DNA from: Pseudonocardia nigra
Lineage (GTDB): Bacteria; Actinomycetota; Actinomycetes; Mycobacteriales; Pseudonocardiaceae
Assembly (NCBI RefSeq): GCF_019396355.1
Contig: NZ_JAHKRK010000037.1
Coordinates: forward strand, 1-48,433
DNA: 48,433 bases
Reading direction: 5' to 3'
This document shows, one piece after another, positions 8,669 through 16,981 of the stretch; position 1 is the stretch's first letter, and each line of letters begins with the position of its first letter. Position numbers and translations under genes: made by a program. A model generated the notes under the pieces. That model ran no database searches and was not told the DNA's origin. It worked only from the letters and a program-made list of their open reading frames with translations.

Positions 8669-8710
8669 TCGGGACGACAGGATTTGAACCTGCGACCCCT
8701 TGACCCCCAG
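8669..8710 (-). other. 3' half of a tRNA-Pro(GGG) gene: attachment-site remnant
   Basis: Read on the minus strand, the 42 nt start with the anticodon loop CTGGGGG, continue with the 3' anticodon strand TCAAG, the T-arm GCAGG-TTCAAAT-CCTGT (five base pairs) and the acceptor strand CGTCCCG with discriminator A. Upstream of the anticodon loop the match stops abruptly: the expected stem strand CTTGA is replaced by ACTTT. There is no 5' half nearby, so this is not a functional tRNA. Identity starting in the anticodon loop and running to the 3' end is the usual core of tRNA-targeting integrases. It sits between the defence island and the broken comEC gene. Confidence 0.8.
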
Positions 8711-8784
8711 AAAGTAGTCGCGCGATCTTCACCGGTAGCGCGCATCATGTGGTCCGGCAACACATGTGTCTGACGTGCTTTCTC

Positions 8785-9564
8785 CCCGGACACCGCAAGA
8801 AGGTGAGTGAGCCCGGCCGCCCGGAAGTCGGCGTCGACCTCGGCGGTGAGCCCGCTGGTGTCGCCGACCGCCAGCCCCGGCAGCAGCCCGGCCTGTGCGG
8901 GCGGCAGCACGACGGCCGCGGCGTCGCGCAAGCCGCTGCGCAGCCCACCGGCGGCGTCCTGCCACCACGGCGGCGGGGCGACGGCGCGCGGCGGTCCGCG
9001 CACCCGGAGAACGGCGACGGTGAGATCGCCGCGAGCCGCGGGGGCGAGCAGCCCGTCGGCGGTGACGGCCTGCCCGGGCAGCAGCCCGGCCCAGTCCGCC
9101 ACCGGCGCGATGAGCAGCACTCGTCCGCCTGCCGACCAACGCCCGTCACCCACCTCCCCGTGCTCGACCACGGCCGGGACGACGACCTGGCTCGCGGCCG
9201 CCGGGGTGGCGCCGTAGGCCGACGCGCGCACCGGCCGAGGGTCGTCGCGGACCGCCACGCGCAGGGTGGCCGCGGCGCCGCGCTCGGCGGGCTCGCGCAG
9301 CGGGTGCTGGACGAGCAGCAGCGTGTGCGCCGTGACGACCAGGCCAGCCGCTGCAGCGCTACCCGCGGCGGCGAGGACGACCGGGGCCCACGGCCTCCGC
9401 CGGGTCGCGAACGCCGCGAGCGCGGCCAGGAGCGTGACGCACAGCCCGGCCGCCGGGCCCAACCCGATCCCGAGCAGAACCACCGCCCACGCGGCGAGTG
9501 CAGCGGGCACGAGTCGCAGGTCCGGTGGCCTGCGGGGCTCGTCCGGGTGCGCCTGGCTGCGCAT
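8785..9564 (-). pseudogene. comEC: comEC/rec2 competence membrane protein, truncated after 260 codons
   Basis: The ATG at 9564 overlaps the comEA stop (TGATG). The 260 codons encode the N-terminal membrane segments (hydrophobic runs at about residues 20-50 and 60-90), the DUF4131-like soluble region, and the start of the Competence domain ending in GLTHLLAVSG. In intact ComEC this motif is followed by the multi-helix channel and a metallo-beta-lactamase domain (another 450 or more residues). Here the match ends at about 8784 and the frame runs on through foreign sequence and the tRNA remnant to a stop at 8614, giving a 316-residue chimera. ComEC passes transforming DNA through the cytoplasmic membrane, so this copy should be non-functional. 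Confidence 0.85.
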
Positions 9565-10466
9565 CAGACCCGCACCAGCTCACGCAGCTGCCCGAACCGG
9601 CGCTCGCCGATGCCCTCGACCTCGCGCAGCTGCTCGACCCGCACGAACCTCCCGTTGCGGGTGCGCCACTCGAGGATGCGCTCGGCGGTGACGGGCCCGA
9701 CACCGGGCAGCGCGTCGAGCTGGTCGGCGGTGGCGCTGTTGAGGTCGACCTTCCCGACGGGTGCCCCGTCGCCGGGCGTCTGCCCCGGGCCTGCCCCGGC
9801 GTCGCCGCCGGGCGCGGGAACCGGGGCCGGCGGCACGCCGACCGCCACCTGCTCGCCGTCGGCCACGCGCCGGGCCAGGTTGAGCCCGGCGAGGTCGGTG
9901 CCGGGCAGCGCGCCACCGGCGGCCTCGAGGACGTCCGCCACGCGTGCACCGTCGGGCACCTCGACGAGCCCCGGCCGGTGGACCTTCCCGGACACGCTCA
10001 CGACGAGCGGGCCGGCCGGCGCCGCGGATGCCGACGCCGGTGGCGGGTCGGGCGCGTCGGCGGCCGGCGCCTCGGCCACGACGTTCACCTCCGGCAGCGC
10101 CCCAACGGGCTCGGCCCGCGGCCGGTCCATCCAGACGCCGACCGCGGCGACGACCGCGGCCGCCGCGGCCACGAGCGCGAGCGCCGTGGCGCCCGGCCGC
10201 CCGGGGTCGACGCGAGATCCGCGCCACGACCTGGGTAGGAACCGCGCGAACCCCGGCGACGACCGGAGGGACGAACCGCCCCGTGCCGCCGGCGGCAGTT
10301 CGGGCAGCGGCAGCGGGGAGGTGTCGGGCTCCGCCGCACTCCGACCCGACGACCCGGACCGCGCGGGCGGCCATACTCCGCCGCCGTTACGGCCGCCGCC
10401 GGGCGCAGGTCCACCCAGGACGGCGTCCAGCCGCCGGGACCGGGACGGTGGGTCGGATCGAGGCAC
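9564..10466 (-). CDS. comEA: ComEA-type DNA-binding competence protein
   Basis: A 300-residue protein: a Pro/Arg/Ser-rich cytoplasmic N-terminus (1-90), one membrane helix (about 93-112, ATALALVAAAAAVVAAVGVW), an Ala/Pro linker, an SLBB-type domain (about 150-205, LVVSVSGKVHRPGLVEV), a second Pro/Gly linker, and a C-terminal pair of helix-hairpin-helix motifs (about 238-300, with LNSATADQLDALPGVG and VEGIGERRFGQL). The HhH part binds double-stranded DNA outside the membrane and hands it to ComEC. It overlaps comEC, whose product is broken here, so the pair may no longer support DNA uptake. Confidence 0.93.
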   Translation of the reverse strand: MPRSDPPSRSRRLDAVLGGPAPGGGRNGGGVWPPARSGSSGRSAAEPDTSPLPLPELPPAARGGSSLRSSPGFARFLPRSWRGSRVDPGRPGATALALVAAAAAVVAAVGVWMDRPRAEPVGALPEVNVVAEAPAADAPDPPPASASAAPAGPLVVSVSGKVHRPGLVEVPDGARVADVLEAAGGALPGTDLAGLNLARRVADGEQVAVGVPPAPVPAPGGDAGAGPGQTPGDGAPVGKVDLNSATADQLDALPGVGPVTAERILEWRTRNGRFVRVEQLREVEGIGERRFGQLRELVRV

Positions 10467-10657
10467 GGCTCGACGCTAGGTCGGGAGGGCGCCGGCGAAG
10501 GGACGAGTCGTCGGCCTGTGGATGGCCGACCGGCGATGGGGACAACTGCGGCCTCCGCGCGGTCCCCGCCCCGAAAACGTCACCCCGGCACGGCACACTG
10601 GTCACTGGGGGGCGGCGCCCGACCCCCGGTCCGCCAACCCGTGCGGCCACCCATCCC

Positions 10658-11690
10658 GATGATCGCCGCGAGTGTGCAGGGCGTGCACCGCGGACGACGA
10701 CAACGCCGACCTCACGACGATCAGTGCCGCTGTGATCGCCGCGAGCGCGCAGTTTCCGCGGACGGAGGTGCGGGGAGCGCGATCTCACGGCGATCACACC
10801 CGCCGGCCCGGGGCGAAGTGGGCCCCGATCGGCGACTCGCGCCCACGGTCCGACTCACGCGTATCCGGAGCGCGACGGGCCCCACACGCCCGACCCGGCG
10901 CGGGGGTGCCCGTCCCCGGATCGATCGCCGCGAGTGCGCGGAACGTGCACCGCGGACGACGGCAACGCCGATCTCGCGACGATCAGTGCCGCTGTGATCG
11001 CCGCGAGCGCGCACCTTCCGCAGACGGAACTACGACGAGCGCGATCTCACCGCGATCACCCCCGCCGGCCACGGGCAGAGCGCACCCGGACCCGCGGACC
11101 CGCCCCTGCCCACGGTCCGACACGCGCATCCGAAGGCCGACCCGCCCCGACGCCCGATCCCGATCCGCCAACCGGCGGGAGACCCTCGCGATGATCACCA
11201 CGAGTGGACCGAACGTGCACCGCAGACGACGACAACGCCGACCTCGGGACGACCAGTGCCGCTGTGATCGCCGCGAGCGCGCAGTTTCCGCGGACGGAAC
11301 TACGACGAGCGCGATCTCACCGCGATCACCCCCGCCGGCCACGGGCAGAGCGCACCCGGACCCGCGGACCCGCCCCTGCCCACGGTCCGACACGCGCATC
11401 CGAAGGCCGACCCGCCCCGACGCCCGATCCCGATCCGCCAACCGGCGGGAGACCCTCGCGATGATCACCACGAGTGGACCGAACGTGCACCGCAGACGAC
11501 GACAACGCCGACCTCGGGACGACCAGTGCCCCCATGATCGCCGCGAGCGCGCAGTTTCCGCAGACCGAACTACGACGAGCGCGATCTCACCGCGATCACC
11601 CCCGCCGGCCACGGGCAGAGCGCACCCGGACCCGCGGACCCGCCCGCGCCCACGGTCCGACACCCGACGCGGACCCGCCAACCGGTGGTC
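10658..11690. repeat. Tandem block of four 262-270-bp units containing palindromic repeats
   Basis: Units begin near 10658, 10921, 11191 and 11461. The positions 11031-11260 and 11301-11530 are identical, exactly 270 bp apart; outer units are more diverged. Each unit carries an imperfect hairpin, e.g. 11265-11328, with left arm TGATCGCCGCGAG-CGCGC and right arm GCGCGATCTCACCGCGATCA, separated by a TTTCCGCGGACGGAAC-type loop, and a second GATGATC(G/A)CC(G/A)CGAG start. Frames through it are Arg/Thr/Pro-rich and period with the repeat, so I regard it as noncoding. It lies between comEA and degV. A hairpin of the same family recurs at 35668-35805. It looks like an expanded REP/BIME-type element. 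Confidence 0.85.
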
Positions 11691-11733
11691 GTATCGGCGA
11701 CAAGGTGCCGCCGGCGGCCGACCGGGGTGGCCG

Positions 11734-12582
11734 TCAGCGGCGCGGCACCACCACGACGCCCAGCAGCCCGGGCCCCACGTGCGCGCCGATCACCGCGCCG
11801 ACCTCGGACACCAGCAGCCGAGCCACCCCCGGCAGCCGTTCGCGCAGTCGCGCGGCCACCTCCTCGGCGCGGGCGGCGGCGGCGAGGTGGTGCACCGCGA
11901 GGTCGACCGGCCCGTCCCCCGCGGCCCGGACGGCCAGCTCCACCAGGCGCTGGGCGGCCCGGGCGGTGGTCCGCACCTTCTCCAGCGGCACGATCCGCCC
12001 GTGCGCGACGTGTAGCAACGGCTTCACCGCGAGCGCGGTGCCCAGGAGCGCGGCTGCGGCGCCGATCCGGCCCCCGCGTCGCAGCCGGTCCAGGGTGTCG
12101 ACGGAGAAGAACATCCGGCAGCGGGCGGCGACGTCCGCAGCGGCCGCTTCGACCGCGGCCCCGTCCGCGCCGTCGTCGGCGGCGTCGGCCGCGGCGAGCA
12201 CGGCGTACCCGAGGCCCATGCCGGCGGCGCGGGAGTCGACGACGCGCACCCGCGCGGGGTCGATGTCGTCGGCAGCGATCCGGGCCGCCTCCCATGTCCC
12301 GGACAGCTCGCGGGACAGGTGCACCGACACCACCCCGTCGGCCCCGGCGTCCAGTGCCCCGCGGAAGCAGGCCGCGAACTCGGCCGGGGTGGGCCGCGAG
12401 GTCTGCACGTCGAGGTCGCGGGCGGACAGCGCCGCGGTCAGCTCGGCGGTGTCGATGTCGACGCCCTCACGCCCCACCCGCTCGCCCAGCCGGACCTCCA
12501 GCGGCACGACCCGGATGCCGCGGTCCTCGGCGACTCCCGGGGGCAGGTACGAGGTGGAGTCGGTGACGACGGCAACGGGCAC
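11734..12582 (-). CDS. DegV family fatty-acid-binding protein
   Basis: A 282-residue protein with a GTG start at 12582 (PVAVVTDSTSYLPPG), the hallmark DegV opening in which the TDSTS motif lines the ligand head-group site. A second motif, TSRPTPAEF (about residues 60-70), and GxxSGTW-like (LSRELSGTWEAA) also fit. Members bind long-chain fatty acids and, in Firmicutes (FakB), deliver them to a fatty-acid kinase; the role in actinobacteria is less clear. It lies 8 bp downstream of octT in the same direction, as in mycobacteria (Rv2417c), so it is probably co-transcribed with gpgP-octT. Confidence 0.92.
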   Translation of the reverse strand: MPVAVVTDSTSYLPPGVAEDRGIRVVPLEVRLGERVGREGVDIDTAELTAALSARDLDVQTSRPTPAEFAACFRGALDAGADGVVSVHLSRELSGTWEAARIAADDIDPARVRVVDSRAAGMGLGYAVLAAADAADDGADGAAVEAAAADVAARCRMFFSVDTLDRLRRGGRIGAAAALLGTALAVKPLLHVAHGRIVPLEKVRTTARAAQRLVELAVRAAGDGPVDLAVHHLAAAARAEEVAARLRERLPGVARLLVSEVGAVIGAHVGPGLLGVVVVPRR

Positions 12583-12590
12583 GCCGCACC

Positions 12591-13343
12591 CTAACGGTCG
12601 GCGGCGGCCGATGCGGGGCGCAGCAGCGAGGCACACGCCGCGCCGACGGCGGCGTGGGCGGGCCAGCCCCAGTGCATGCCGTCGGGGTTGCCGTGGCCGC
12701 CGAGCACGTGGTCGCCGACGAGGGCGGGCAGGTCGAGCAGCCCGACCCGGCGCGCCTGTGCCCACTGGCGCACCGCGCGGTCGGCGGCGGGGCGGCCGGC
12801 GTGCACGCCCCCGTAGACGGCCGCGCGGTGCGGCGGCGGCAGCATCGCGACGACGGGCAGTCCCGGCCGGATCGCGAGCACGGCCTGCCGGCACTTCTCC
12901 AGGTACTGGACGGTGAGGTGCGGTGGCAGGGCCACCGGGCCGCCCCCGGGCAGCGCCCGCGCCAACGCCTTGGCCAACCCCGGCTGGGCGCGCAGGTAGC
13001 CGGTGCGGACCGCCCGGCGCAGCGGGCCGGGACGCAGCGCCGGGATCAGCTCGCGCAGCGCGGTGGGCAGCGGCGAGGGCAGGGTGTCCATCCCGCCCAC
13101 GGCCAGCACCAGCGCGTCCACGCTCGGCAGCAGCGCCCACACGCGAGGATCGGACGTCAGCGCGCGCCAGGCGTGCCGGGCCGTCCACCCGATGCCCGCC
13201 ACGAGCTCCGCCCGCCCGCCGAGCTCGCTGGCCGCGACGTTCGGCCACAGCCGGGGCTCGTCGGCGGGTTCCGGCCGTTCCGGACCGTGGAAGGCGAGCG
13301 AGTCGGCCAGCACCAGCAGCACCGGGCCGGGCGCGGCCGTCAC
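12591..13343 (-). CDS. octT: SGNH-type diglucosylglycerate octanoyltransferase (OctT-like)
   Basis: A 250-residue protein; the GTG start at 13343 overlaps the gpgP stop (GTGA). It begins VLLVLADSLAFHG, the GDSL-like block with the catalytic Ser in ADS, and ends with a D-x-x-H pair in NPDGMHWGW, the catalytic Asp/His of SGNH enzymes. In mycobacteria the gene between gpgP and degV (Rv2418c) encodes the octanoyltransferase that acylates diglucosylglycerate, an early intermediate of methylglucose lipopolysaccharide. The call rests on fold, on the same gene order and on coupling to gpgP; the exact acyl donor and acceptor here are inference. Confidence 0.8.
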   Translation of the reverse strand: MTAAPGPVLLVLADSLAFHGPERPEPADEPRLWPNVAASELGGRAELVAGIGWTARHAWRALTSDPRVWALLPSVDALVLAVGGMDTLPSPLPTALRELIPALRPGPLRRAVRTGYLRAQPGLAKALARALPGGGPVALPPHLTVQYLEKCRQAVLAIRPGLPVVAMLPPPHRAAVYGGVHAGRPAADRAVRQWAQARRVGLLDLPALVGDHVLGGHGNPDGMHWGWPAHAAVGAACASLLRPASAAADR

Positions 13344-13963
13344 CCCCCGGTGCCGACGTTGTAGCCGGCGAGCCGCCAGCGGGGGTGGTCGTCGCGGCGG
13401 GCGAGCACGGCCCACCGGCAGTTGCCGAGCCCGCCGATCGCGGGCCACGTCGACGTCGGCAGCGCGAGCAGCCCGCTGACCAGCCCCGCGATCAGCCCGC
13501 CGTGCGCGACGAGCACCGCGGTGGCGTCGATCCCGTCGGCGAACTCCTCCTCCAGCTCCTCGACGACCGGGCGGGACCGGCGCACCACCTCGATGCGCGA
13601 CTCGCCGCCGGGCGGTGCCCACGCGGGGTCGGAGCGCCAGATCGCGATCGCCCCGGGCCACAGCTCCTCGATCTCCGCGACGGAGCACCCCTGCCACTCG
13701 CCCAGGTGCGTCTCGCGGAGCCGGGCGTCGACCTTGACCGGCTGCCCGCATGCCGCGCCCAGCACGTCGGCGGTGTCGGCGGCCCGGCGCAGGTCCGAGC
13801 TCACCAGCCGGTCTGGAGCCAGCCGCGCGATCTCCGGGGCGACGGCCGCGGCCTGCGCCCGGCCCGACTCGGTGAGCATCGAGTCGAGGTGCCCCTGCAT
13901 CCGGCCGGCGGCGTTGTAGTCCGTCTGGCCATGACGCAGCAGGACAAGCCTGCGCAGCGTCAC
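13340..13963 (-). CDS. gpgP: Histidine phosphatase, glucosyl-3-phosphoglycerate phosphatase (GpgP-like)
   Basis: A 207-residue phosphoglycerate-mutase-fold phosphatase. The LLRHGQTDYN motif (residues 8-17) carries the catalytic His11; GRMQGHLDSMLTESG and the late LVAHGGL with the second His also fit. In mycobacteria the orthologue dephosphorylates glucosyl-3-phosphoglycerate on the way to methylglucose lipopolysaccharide. The GTG start at 13963 overlaps the rsfS stop and its own stop overlaps octT, so rsfS-gpgP-octT are tightly coupled. A general phosphatase activity is the alternative, but the neighbour octT favours GpgP. Confidence 0.87.
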   Translation of the reverse strand: MTLRRLVLLRHGQTDYNAAGRMQGHLDSMLTESGRAQAAAVAPEIARLAPDRLVSSDLRRAADTADVLGAACGQPVKVDARLRETHLGEWQGCSVAEIEELWPGAIAIWRSDPAWAPPGGESRIEVVRRSRPVVEELEEEFADGIDATAVLVAHGGLIAGLVSGLLALPTSTWPAIGGLGNCRWAVLARRDDHPRWRLAGYNVGTGG

Positions 13964-14373
13964 CCCGCGCCGTCCTCGTCCGCGCCGCCCCCGCCGGTGC
14001 CGTCGGGCCCGATCTCGGCCTCCGGGAACGCGATCCGCGGGCAGTCCTTCCACAGCCGGTCGAGCCCGTAGAAGCCGCGCTCCTCGCTGTGCTGCACGTG
14101 GACCACGACGTCGACGAAGTCCAGCAGCACCCAGCGCCCCTCGCGCGTGCCCTCGCGGCGGGTGGGCTTCGCCCCCTGCTCGCGGAGCTTCTCCTCCACC
14201 TCGTCGACGATGGCCTGGACCTGCCGCTCGTTCGGCGCCGAGGCGATCACGAAGCAGTCGGTGATCACCAGTTGGTCGGACACGTCGAGCACGACGATGT
14301 CCTGCGCCTTCTTGTCGGCCGCGGCGGCCACGGCCACGCGCGCCATGTCGAGTGCCTGGTCGGTCGCCGTCAC
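13960..14373 (-). CDS. rsfS: Ribosomal silencing factor RsfS
   Basis: A 137-residue protein of the RsfS/Iojap family. It shows DIVVLDVSDQLVITDCFVIAS (about residues 25-45), ERQVQAIVDEVEEKL and the conserved GRWVLLDFVDVVVHV near residue 90. RsfS binds ribosomal protein uL14 and blocks subunit joining in starved cells. The GTG start at 14373 has an AAGGGGAACG ribosome site; longer readings add only Arg/Pro-rich sequence. In most actinobacteria nadD lies directly upstream; here nadD is 2 kb away, separated by plus-strand stress genes and a methyltransferase. Confidence 0.95.
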   Translation of the reverse strand: MTATDQALDMARVAVAAAADKKAQDIVVLDVSDQLVITDCFVIASAPNERQVQAIVDEVEEKLREQGAKPTRREGTREGRWVLLDFVDVVVHVQHSEERGFYGLDRLWKDCPRIAFPEAEIGPDGTGGGGADEDGAG

Positions 14374-14530
14374 CGTTCCCCTTCCCCGTGGACCGTCGGC
14401 CCACCTCGTCGCCCCCATTGTCCCAGCCGCGGCTGCACGACCCGGAGCGGGCCGCCGGGAGGTTTGGACCCCGGACCGGCGCGGGTACCGCAGGCTGCAA
14501 GGCGTTCCGTCACGAGGACTGCGGGGACCC

Positions 14531-14776
14531 ATGTCAGCGAGCGACGACGTCACACGGGCGGCCGCGAGGGACGTTGCCCGCCTGCTCGACCGGCGGGGCC
14601 TGCGAGAGGTCGTCGCCCTGGCGCGCCGCGTCGTCCGGGAGGCGCACCGCCGCCCGGTCGCGCACGCGGCGGCGCGGCCGGATGAAGATCAGAACGTGAT
14701 CGGTACGCTGCGCCACCATGAACGGTCCGCTGGGTGGCATGCCGCCGGCCGAACAGCTGATGACGGTTGCCCGTGA
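14531..14776 (+). CDS. Possible small hypothetical protein upstream of STAS gene
   Basis: An 81-residue frame from an ATG at 14531 (MSASDDVTRAAARDVARLL) that overlaps the STAS gene start by 59 bases. Its first 50 residues look protein-like, with a balanced charged helix pattern and an RRGLREVVALARRVVREAH amphipathic helix; the last 25 are less convincing. The ribosome site is weak (GCGGGGAC). I recognise no family. It may be a real small gene of the stress-regulator unit or a chance frame; without comparative data I cannot decide. Confidence 0.3.
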   Translation: MSASDDVTRAAARDVARLLDRRGLREVVALARRVVREAHRRPVAHAAARPDEDQNVIGTLRHHERSAGWHAAGRTADDGCP

Positions 14777-15095
14777 CGATCAGCGCGGCTGTCTGGTGGT
14801 CGTGGTGCAGGGCGAGGTGGATCTCGGCACCGGCGGGCGGTTGATGGAGGCCACGGCCGAGGCGTTGCAGCAGGCCGCGGGCCGACCGGTGGTCCTCGAC
14901 CTGTCCGCGGTCGGGTTCGTCTCGTCGTCCGGGCTGGGCCAGCTGGTCGCCCTCCACGAGGAGGGCCAGCGCACGGGGACGCCGGTGCGCGTCGTCGTCG
15001 ACCGGTCGGGCCCCGCGATGCGCCCGATCCGGACGATGGGCCTCGACGGGGTGCTGTCGCTCTTCGACACCCTCGACGAGGCCCTCACGGCCTGA
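14718..15095 (+). CDS. STAS-domain anti-sigma factor antagonist
   Basis: A 125-residue protein made of a single STAS domain. The strands GCLVVVVQGEVDLGTG and RPVVLDLSAVGFVSSSGLGQLV carry the usual phosphorylation region at S69-S71. Such proteins bind an anti-sigma kinase when unphosphorylated and so free a sigma factor. The kinase-like gene 35 bp downstream is the obvious partner. Starts at 14718 (MNGPLGG) or 14760 (MTVARDD) are both possible; the first is given as the longer frame. No sigma-factor gene lies in the window. Confidence 0.9.
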   Translation: MNGPLGGMPPAEQLMTVARDDQRGCLVVVVQGEVDLGTGGRLMEATAEALQQAAGRPVVLDLSAVGFVSSSGLGQLVALHEEGQRTGTPVRVVVDRSGPAMRPIRTMGLDGVLSLFDTLDEALTA

Positions 15096-15130
15096 GCGGA
15101 CCGATCTCCGCACCGGCACAATGACGTGTG

Positions 15131-15553
15131 ATGCCCGCGCCAGAGCCGACCGACGTCATCTCCATGGTCCTGCTGGCCGACCCCGTGTCGCTCTCCGTGG
15201 TGCGCGAGCGCTTCCGGCGGTGGCTCGACGCGCTGTGCTGGCCCCGCGCCGAGGTCGACGACGTCGTGATGGCCGTCAACGAGGCGGTGACGATGGCCGT
15301 CGAGCAGACCCACCCGTCGATGCTGAGCGCGGAGGTCCGCGTGGCCGCCCGGCTGTTCACCGAGCCGGACGGGGGTAGGCGGGTGATGGTGGCGGTCGCG
15401 GCCGACCACCCGTGGTGTCCCTCGCCCGAGGAACCCGGGTTCGGGGGGCACGGCCTCCTGATGATCCACGCCTGCATGGACGCGGTGGAGCTGACCCGCG
15501 AAGCTGAAGAGACGACGATGTTGATGACCAGCGTGCGGGTTACGGCGACGTAG
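15131..15553 (+). CDS. Anti-sigma factor / RsbW-like GHKL ATPase
   Basis: A 140-residue HATPase_c_2 protein. The N-box appears as VVMAVNEAVTMAVEQTHP (about residues 45-62) and the G-box as GFGGHGLLMIH (about 102-112). These are the ATP-binding motifs of serine kinases that sequester sigma factors and phosphorylate STAS antagonists. A GTG just before the ATG at 15131 is an alternative start. It lies 35 bp after the STAS gene, so the two form a switch pair. Its 3' end overlaps the convergent methyltransferase gene by 14 bp. Confidence 0.85.
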   Translation: MPAPEPTDVISMVLLADPVSLSVVRERFRRWLDALCWPRAEVDDVVMAVNEAVTMAVEQTHPSMLSAEVRVAARLFTEPDGGRRVMVAVAADHPWCPSPEEPGFGGHGLLMIHACMDAVELTREAEETTMLMTSVRVTAT

Positions 15554-16283
15554 GCTGCTCGGTCAGCTGGAAGTGCCAGATGATGGTCGCGGGTCGACCG
15601 GCGTCGACGGCTCGCGCCGCTTCGGGCACCAGATCCGCCAAGCACCATGGCCAGAGCTTCCACGGCCCCACCTCGGCGGTCGGAGCAGATCGTGGCGGGT
15701 TCGTCGGCAAGCGCGGTTCCTCGCACCTGCGCACCTGCAACCCCAGAGGCAGGGCAGCGCGCAGGTAGTCCCCCACCCGGTGGCGGTAGGTCGAAACCCG
15801 TGCGGGCCGGCCATCCGCCCGGACCACGGAAGGAATGGAGCCCAGGGACACCGATTCCTCGTGACCGTCCGAGATCACCAGATGTCCGCCGGGGCGGAGA
15901 ACCCGTGCGAACTCCGCCATCACGGGCCCGAGCACCGGAACGTGGTTCAGCGCGAGAGCGCACACCACGATGTCGGCGGAATCGTCGGCGAGCGGCAGCT
16001 CGTGGAGATCACCCGGCCGGAAGTCGGCCTGGGGTACGCGAATGCGAGCGTGCGCGAGCATGTCGGGTGAGCTGTCCACGCCGACGACCTGGTGACCGCG
16101 TCCAACCAGGTACGCCGCATATCTGCCGGTCCCGCACGCGGCGTCGACGGCGGTTCCGCTCGGCTGCGCGTCGAGGATCTCACGGACGACGGGCTCCTCG
16201 AGGTCGAACAGCCCGTTGCGCGGCTCGTCATAGGTCTCCGACCACACGTGGTAGCCCTCGACGGTGTCGACGCGGTCGACCAT
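15540..16283 (-). CDS. Class I SAM-dependent methyltransferase
   Basis: A 247-residue protein of the Methyltransf_11 type. Motif I reads AVDAACGTGRYAAYL (about residues 45-60), with VVGVDSSPDML (about 66-76) as the acidic motif II and VLRPGGHLVISDGH near residue 130. The substrate cannot be read from sequence. I chose the ATG at 16283 (MVDRVDTVEGYH) over a TTG eight codons upstream. It is convergent with the anti-sigma gene and lies upstream of that gene's end, within the segment that separates rsfS from nadD. Confidence 0.85.
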   Translation of the reverse strand: MVDRVDTVEGYHVWSETYDEPRNGLFDLEEPVVREILDAQPSGTAVDAACGTGRYAAYLVGRGHQVVGVDSSPDMLAHARIRVPQADFRPGDLHELPLADDSADIVVCALALNHVPVLGPVMAEFARVLRPGGHLVISDGHEESVSLGSIPSVVRADGRPARVSTYRHRVGDYLRAALPLGLQVRRCEEPRLPTNPPRSAPTAEVGPWKLWPWCLADLVPEAARAVDAGRPATIIWHFQLTEQPTSP

Positions 16284-16348
16284 GACCCCGTCCCCGGGCA
16301 CTTTCAATGTCGAGGCGGCCGCGGACGAACGGTTTCACCCGGTGCCGG

Positions 16349-16942
16349 TCAGGAGTTCGGCTCCCGATACAGGCGGCGCTTGGAGATGTACTGCACGACC
16401 CCGTCCGGCACGAGGTACCAGACCGGGCGTCCCTCGGCGACGCGCGCGCGGCAGTCGGTGGAGGAGATGGCCATGGCCGGCACCTCGACGAGGGTGACGG
16501 CGCCGACGGGCAGGTGGGTGCCGTCGAGCTCGAAGCCGGGCCGGGTGACGCCGACGAAGTGCGCGAGCGCGAACAGCTCGTCGATCCGGTGCCAGGACAG
16601 GATCTGGGCGAGCGCGTCGGCGCCGGTGATGAAGAACAGCTCGGCGTCGGGGAACTCGGCGTGCAGATCGGCGAGGGTGTCGGCGGTGTAGGTGGGGCCC
16701 GCCCGCTCGACGTCGACGCGGCTGACGGAGAACCGCGGGTTGGACGCGGTGGCGACCACTGTCATCAGGTACCGGTCCTCGGCCCGGCTCACGGCGCGGT
16801 CGGACTTCTGCCACGGCTGCCCGGTCGGCACGAAGATCACTTCGTCCAGGCCGAAGCGATCGGCGACCTCACTGGCCGCCACCAGGTGTCCGTGGTGGAT
16901 CGGGTCGAACGTCCCGCCCATCACTCCGATCTTGCGCTGCAC
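16349..16942 (-). CDS. nadD: Nicotinate-nucleotide adenylyltransferase NadD
   Basis: A 197-residue nucleotidyltransferase. The N-terminal [15 protein letters not shown] (residues 6-20) carries the HxGH motif, and SSTDCRARV near residue 165 is the C-terminal ISSTxxR signature. It makes nicotinate adenine dinucleotide from nicotinate mononucleotide and ATP for NAD synthesis. GTG start (QRKIGVMGG). It is normally in one unit with rsfS; here 2 kb of stress-regulator and methyltransferase genes separates them. Confidence 0.96.
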   Translation of the reverse strand: MQRKIGVMGGTFDPIHHGHLVAASEVADRFGLDEVIFVPTGQPWQKSDRAVSRAEDRYLMTVVATASNPRFSVSRVDVERAGPTYTADTLADLHAEFPDAELFFITGADALAQILSWHRIDELFALAHFVGVTRPGFELDGTHLPVGAVTLVEVPAMAISSTDCRARVAEGRPVWYLVPDGVVQYISKRRLYREPNS

Positions 16943-16981
16943 GCCACGGAGCCTACGTGGCGTCCCGTTCCACCGGCGCCG

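Noticed and set aside
8733..8742. GGTAGCGCGC on the plus strand, like a tRNA D-arm
   Set aside because: Ten bases only and on the opposite strand to the tRNA-Pro remnant; probably chance.
10672..12015. Long open frame through the tandem repeats
   Set aside because: Composition is Arg/Thr/Pro-rich, periodic with the repeat, and the frame runs antisense through degV; a noncoding artefact of GC-rich sequence.
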